A stretch of DNA of 64,000 bases from Cryomorphaceae bacterium BACL29 MAG-121220-bin8 (GTDB lineage Bacteria; Bacteroidota; Bacteroidia; Flavobacteriales; Flavobacteriaceae), in assembly GCA_905181705.1 (NCBI GenBank), contig CAJIYP010000001.1:310001-374000 (forward strand), in the 5' to 3' direction. A program made the position numbers and the translations under genes. The notes below the pieces were generated by a model. The model saw only the letters and a list, made by a program, of their open reading frames with translations. It did not search any database and was not told the origin of the DNA. Of this stretch, positions 60,868 through 64,000 are shown piece after piece (the first letter of the stretch is position 1; every line of letters begins with the position of its first letter).

Positions 60868-61419
60868 ATGAAAAAAACAATTTTTGTCATCTTTTTATTT
60901 ATTAGTCAATTGGCATTAACTCAAAACTTTAAACAAATGAAAGAAACTATTCATCAGTTTGAACTTACTGATTTATCTGGAAAGAAGTTTGATATGTCCA
61001 CTCTTAAAGGAAAGAAAGTTATGGTAGTCAATACAGCTTCTAAATGTGGATTGACCTACCAATATGAAATTTTAGAAAAACTTTATAAAGAAAATAAATC
61101 CAAGGATTTTGTTATTGTTGGATTTCCTTCTAACAACTTTTTGTGGCAAGAACCCGGTTCTAATGAGGATATTGCAAAGTTTTGTTTAGAAAACTATGGT
61201 GTTTCTTTTCCAATGATGGAAAAGATTTCGGTTAGAGGATCTGCAATGCACCCTCTTTATAAATTTTTAACTGAAAAGGATAAAAATGGGTACAAGGATT
61301 CCTCTGTAAAATGGAATTTTCAAAAATATTTGATTGACGAACAGGGTTATTTAGTTAAAATTGTTTCTCCAAGAGTCAAACCAGATGATCCAGTGATTTT
61401 GGATTGGATTAAGAGCTAA
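60868..61419 (+). CDS. Glutathione peroxidase-family peroxidase, exported
   Basis: A 184-residue GPx-fold protein with an N-terminal hydrophobic signal (ending LALTQ). The peroxidatic Cys60 is in NTASKCGLT (Cys rather than selenocysteine). Gln in NNFLWQEPGS and Trp-Asn in VKWNFQKYL complete the site. The common second cysteine of the FPCNQF motif is replaced (FPSNNF); the Cys in AKFCLENYG is the likely resolving residue, so thioredoxin-like reductants are probable. I take ATG 60868, with a TATATTTG box just before it (60854-60861), as start. Confidence 0.9.
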   Translation: MKKTIFVIFLFISQLALTQNFKQMKETIHQFELTDLSGKKFDMSTLKGKKVMVVNTASKCGLTYQYEILEKLYKENKSKDFVIVGFPSNNFLWQEPGSNEDIAKFCLENYGVSFPMMEKISVRGSAMHPLYKFLTEKDKNGYKDSSVKWNFQKYLIDEQGYLVKIVSPRVKPDDPVILDWIKS

Positions 61420-61424
61420 TAGTT

Positions 61425-62567
61425 ATGTCAAAAAAAGGTCTCAATACTAGATGTATTCACGATGGGGAGTTACATGATGAAAAATACAAAGGAGCTGTTT
61501 CTCCAATTTATCTTAGTACTGCATATGATTACCTTGAAGTAGAAGACAATAAATACCCCAGGTATTTCAATACACCAAATCAATTAGCTCTCTCAAAAAA
61601 AATAGCATCTCTAGAAAATTGTGAAAAAGGATTGGTTTTTGGTTCTGGAATAGCTGCAATTTTTGCCTCTATGTTTTCATTTCTTAAATCAGGTGATCAT
61701 GTAGTTTTCCAATCTTCTTTGTATGGAGGAACTATTAACTTGATAGTTAAGGAGTTTGAAAAATTCAATATTGAATATACATTTGTTGAGTCTCTAGAAA
61801 TTATTGACTACATCAATGAAATTAAAAGTAATACTAAAATTATTTATGTTGAAACCCCCAGTAACCCTCTTCTAGAGGTTATTGATTTACAGGGTGTTGC
61901 TGATTTAGCAAAACAACACAAATTAATTTCTATAATTGATAATACATTTGCTAGTCCAATTAATCAAAATCCTAGTGATTTTGGAATTGATATAGTTGTT
62001 CACAGTGCTACAAAATACCTTAGTGGTCACAGTGATATTTTAGCTGGAGCAATAGCTTCTTCTAAATCCATTATTGATCAAATCATCGACTCTTCTGTGA
62101 ATTACGGCGGAAACCTTAGTGAACTAACTGTGTGGTTATTAGAAAGAAGCATAAAAACATTAAAGTTAAGAGTGGATGCTCAAAACAATAATGCTTTGAA
62201 AATTGCTAATTTTTTACATAAAAATAAAAATATAAGTGCAGTTCATTATCCTGGATTATCTAGTCATCCTCAACATGAGTTGTCAAAAAAACAAATGAAG
62301 GGTTTTGGAGGAATGCTTTCTTTTGTATTGAAAAATGAAGAAAAAGCAAATGATTTTACCAGATTATTAAAACTGATTAAACCTGCAATGAGTCTAGGTG
62401 GTGTGGAGTCTACAATAACCTCTCCGGCTTTAACTTCTCATGCAAAGATTACTCAACAGCAAAGAAATAAGTTTGGTATTTCAGATGGTATGTTAAGGTT
62501 TTCTGTTGGAATTGAAGATTATAATGATTTAGAAAATGATTTAGTTCAAGCTTTCGAAAAATTATGA
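61425..62567 (+). CDS. Cys/Met-metabolism PLP enzyme (cystathionine gamma-synthase or methionine gamma-lyase type)
   Basis: A 380-residue fold-type I PLP enzyme. The PLP lysine is in HSATKYLSGHSD; YVETPSNPLLEV, IIDNTFASP and SLYGGT are family motifs, and SLGGVESTI is near the C-terminus. Residues cannot decide between synthesis (gamma-synthase) and cleavage (gamma-lyase). Its stop overlaps the start of bshB1 by 4 bases (ATGA). Confidence 0.9.
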   Translation: MSKKGLNTRCIHDGELHDEKYKGAVSPIYLSTAYDYLEVEDNKYPRYFNTPNQLALSKKIASLENCEKGLVFGSGIAAIFASMFSFLKSGDHVVFQSSLYGGTINLIVKEFEKFNIEYTFVESLEIIDYINEIKSNTKIIYVETPSNPLLEVIDLQGVADLAKQHKLISIIDNTFASPINQNPSDFGIDIVVHSATKYLSGHSDILAGAIASSKSIIDQIIDSSVNYGGNLSELTVWLLERSIKTLKLRVDAQNNNALKIANFLHKNKNISAVHYPGLSSHPQHELSKKQMKGFGGMLSFVLKNEEKANDFTRLLKLIKPAMSLGGVESTITSPALTSHAKITQQQRNKFGISDGMLRFSVGIEDYNDLENDLVQAFEKL

Positions 62568-63289
62568 AAGAAATTAAGTTAGATATTTTAGCTTTTGGAG
62601 CTCATCCTGATGATGTTGAACTGGGTTGTGGTGGTACAATTGCTAAAGAAATATCAAACGGTAAAAGTGTGGGTATAATAGATTTAACCAGAGGAGAGTT
62701 GGGGACTAGAGGTTCTGCAGAAATTAGAGATTCTGAATCTTCAATTGCCTCCAAAGTTTTAGGAGTTGCTTTAAGAGAAAATTTAAATTTTAAGGATGGA
62801 TTTTTTTTAAATGACAAATCTCACCAGTTAAAAGTAATTGAGTGTATAAGAAAATACAAACCAGAAATAGTTCTTTGTAATGCACAAGATGACAGACATA
62901 TTGATCACCCTAAGGGAGCTAGTTTGGTTAGTGATTCATGTTTTTTAAGTGGATTAAAGAAGGTTGAAACAAATGATTTAAATAAAGATCAACTTGCATG
63001 GAGACCAAAGGCTGTATACCATTACATTCAATGGAAAAATTCAAATCCTGATTTTTTAGTTGATATTTCTGGATATGTTGACCTAAAACTAGATTCTATA
63101 AAAGCCTATAAATCTCAGTTTTTCGATCCCAGTAATAATGAGCCTGAAACACTAATCAGCAAAAAGAATTTTTTGAATGATGTAATCAATCGTTCCGCTG
63201 ACTTAGGAAGACTAATTGGTGTTGATAACGCAGAAGGATTTACTACAAATAGAGTTATTGGAATAAATAACCTAAACGATATCAAATAA
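62564..63289 (+). CDS. bshB1: Bacillithiol biosynthesis deacetylase BshB1
   Basis: A 241-residue zinc deacetylase that removes acetate from GlcNAc-malate, the second step to bacillithiol. Zinc and catalytic residues lie in FGAHPDDVELGCGG and DDRHIDHPKGA; LTRGELGTRGS is the substrate loop. Bacillithiol is the main low-molecular-weight thiol in many Flavobacteriia. It is coupled by ATGA overlap to the Cys/Met enzyme. Confidence 0.95.
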   Translation: MKEIKLDILAFGAHPDDVELGCGGTIAKEISNGKSVGIIDLTRGELGTRGSAEIRDSESSIASKVLGVALRENLNFKDGFFLNDKSHQLKVIECIRKYKPEIVLCNAQDDRHIDHPKGASLVSDSCFLSGLKKVETNDLNKDQLAWRPKAVYHYIQWKNSNPDFLVDISGYVDLKLDSIKAYKSQFFDPSNNEPETLISKKNFLNDVINRSADLGRLIGVDNAEGFTTNRVIGINNLNDIK

Positions 63290-63315
63290 AAGTTTTTTTT
63301 ATCTAACTAATCTAT

Positions 63316-63323
63316 TAAATTTG
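63316..63323 (+). promoter_or_regulatory. Candidate -7 box for tRNA-His
   Basis: TAAATTTG matches TAnnTTTG and lies 13 bases upstream of the tRNA. A clear -33 box is lacking. Confidence 0.4.
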
Positions 63324-63336
63324 CACCTGTTAAATG

Positions 63337-63410
63337 GTGGTTGTAGCTCAGTTGGTTAGAGCGCCTGATTGTGGTTCAGGAGGTCGGCGGTTCGAGACCG
63401 CTCTTCCACC
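63337..63410 (+). tRNA. tRNA-His (GTG)
   Basis: A 74-nt cloverleaf with anticodon GTG at 63371-63373, D arm GCTCAGTTGGTTAGAGC and T arm GGCGGTTCGAGACCGCT. A G at 63336 supplies the extra G-1 of histidine tRNAs opposite the discriminator C. The acceptor stem pairs GTGG with CCAC, but positions 5-68 and 6-67 are both U-U as I align it. CCA is not fully encoded. Confidence 0.95.
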
Positions 63411-63417
63411 CATATTT

Positions 63418-63444
63418 AAACCCTCAAGAAATTGGGGGTTTTTT
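63418..63444 (+). terminator. Rho-independent terminator after tRNA-His
   Basis: AAACCCTCAA pairs with TTGGGGGTTT (one G-U) across a GAAA tetraloop and is followed by more T residues. It starts 7 bases after the tRNA. On the other strand it could also serve the convergent transporter gene. Confidence 0.85.
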
Positions 63445-63447
63445 GTT

Positions 63448-64000
63448 TTATATTATCCCAGTCAAAAGTCCAGTTGCTAATAGTAAAATCAATACAGCAA
63501 CTAAAATTCTTATCGATTTTAAAGTCACTTTTTCTAATAGCTTGTTGCCTACTAAAGACCCTAAAATACCTGAGAAAATTGCAAAAACCCCTAAAGCATA
63601 ATAATCCGATAGATTTATACCGAACAAATTTTTAGCATACACGCTTAGCCTAGTAAAATCAACAAGTGATGAAATCACAACTGTTGTGCTTATGAAAACT
63701 CTTTTTTCTAGTCCGAATTTTATTAGAAAAGCACTCCTTAAGGCGCCTTGATTCCCTGTTAGTCCTCCAAAAAAACCGCTTAATACCCCCCCAAAGGGAA
63801 GACTTTTATTGTCAAATTTTAATTTTCCAAAAAACGGAATTAAATCTATTAGCGCAAAAACAATCAGCAAAAGGGACACTACAAATTTAATTAATGAAAC
63901 CTCTTTAATATTTCCAAAAAAAATATAAGAATATGCCACGGTATTTCCACTTATTTTAAACAAAAGCAAAGAGCCCACCAAAGCTCCTATAACAGCGGGA
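63448..64000 (-). CDS. TauE/SafE-family anion transporter, C-terminal part (cut by window end)
   Basis: The frame stays open to the window edge (PAVIGALVGSLLLF precedes the TTG at 63981), so the N-terminus is missing. At least five hydrophobic segments are visible. GGVLSGFFGGLTGNQGALRS is the second copy of the conserved TauE/SafE motif, and LGSLVGNKLLEKV closes the fold. The family exports sulfite, sulfoacetate or other small organic anions. It ends just beyond the tRNA-His terminator. Confidence 0.85.
   Translation of the reverse strand, partial: PAVIGALVGSLLLFKISGNTVAYSYIFFGNIKEVSLIKFVVSLLLIVFALIDLIPFFGKLKFDNKSLPFGGVLSGFFGGLTGNQGALRSAFLIKFGLEKRVFISTTVVISSLVDFTRLSVYAKNLFGINLSDYYALGVFAIFSGILGSLVGNKLLEKVTLKSIRILVAVLILLLATGLLTGII

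Overview
The window is a stretch of chromosome from a Bacteroidota organism, most likely a marine member of the Flavobacteriia. Five things point there: strongly AT-rich DNA; starts without Shine-Dalgarno sequences; -7 boxes of the form TAnnTTTG; a tmRNA encoding the tag GENNYALAA; and family content typical of the class (T9SS C-terminal sorting domains, archaeal-type ProS, fused SecDF, DUF4293 beside rho, BshB1 for bacillithiol).

Layout. 1-4.5 kb: the end of a flavodoxin gene, an azurin lipoprotein, a GH18 lipoprotein, an isovaleryl-CoA-dehydrogenase-like enzyme and a divergent thiolase. 4.6-9.3 kb: a small secreted carbohydrate locus (double DUF1080 protein, S1 sulfatase, GH43/117-like propeller enzyme, lipocalin-like lipoprotein) that still carries the C-terminal remnant of a LacI-type regulator in its one large gap. 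9.4-34 kb: mostly housekeeping genes (ssrA, kdsA, typA, ftsE, asnB, gyrB, mdh, secDF, lgt, yidD, cysS, folE, a FadL-like porin, proS, tRNA-Glu, rpsT, rho).

34-53 kb is the accessory core. Two tandem minus-strand cassettes each pair a giant, repeat-built, T9SS-secreted protein with a small lipoprotein. In both cassettes the stop codon of the giant gene overlaps the start of the lipoprotein gene as ATGA. The first giant gene (about 4.5 kb) has a beta-helix-like front. The second (about 11.5 kb) has two PKD+DUF285 (BspA-like) modules, five 339-bp Ig-like repeats, a seven-bladed propeller, cadherin-like repeats and an inserted cupredoxin-like module. Both end in the same TSP3, SprB-like and T9SS region. 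A LacI-type regulator is divergent from the first cassette, with two copies of a 17-bp motif between them.

53-64 kb returns to ordinary genes: a YfcE-type phosphoesterase, truA, an ABC exporter, cdaA-folP, a DUF1599 protein, an ABC permease, tpiA, clpS, a thiol-related run (glutathione peroxidase, Cys/Met lyase, BshB1), tRNA-His and a TauE/SafE transporter cut by the window end.

Caution on sequence quality. Single-base frameshifts occur in genes that must be intact (gyrB, mdh, secDF twice) and in the lacI gene, and many more occur in the repeats. They look like consensus errors, so the broken reading frames should not be read as pseudogenes without checking reads.
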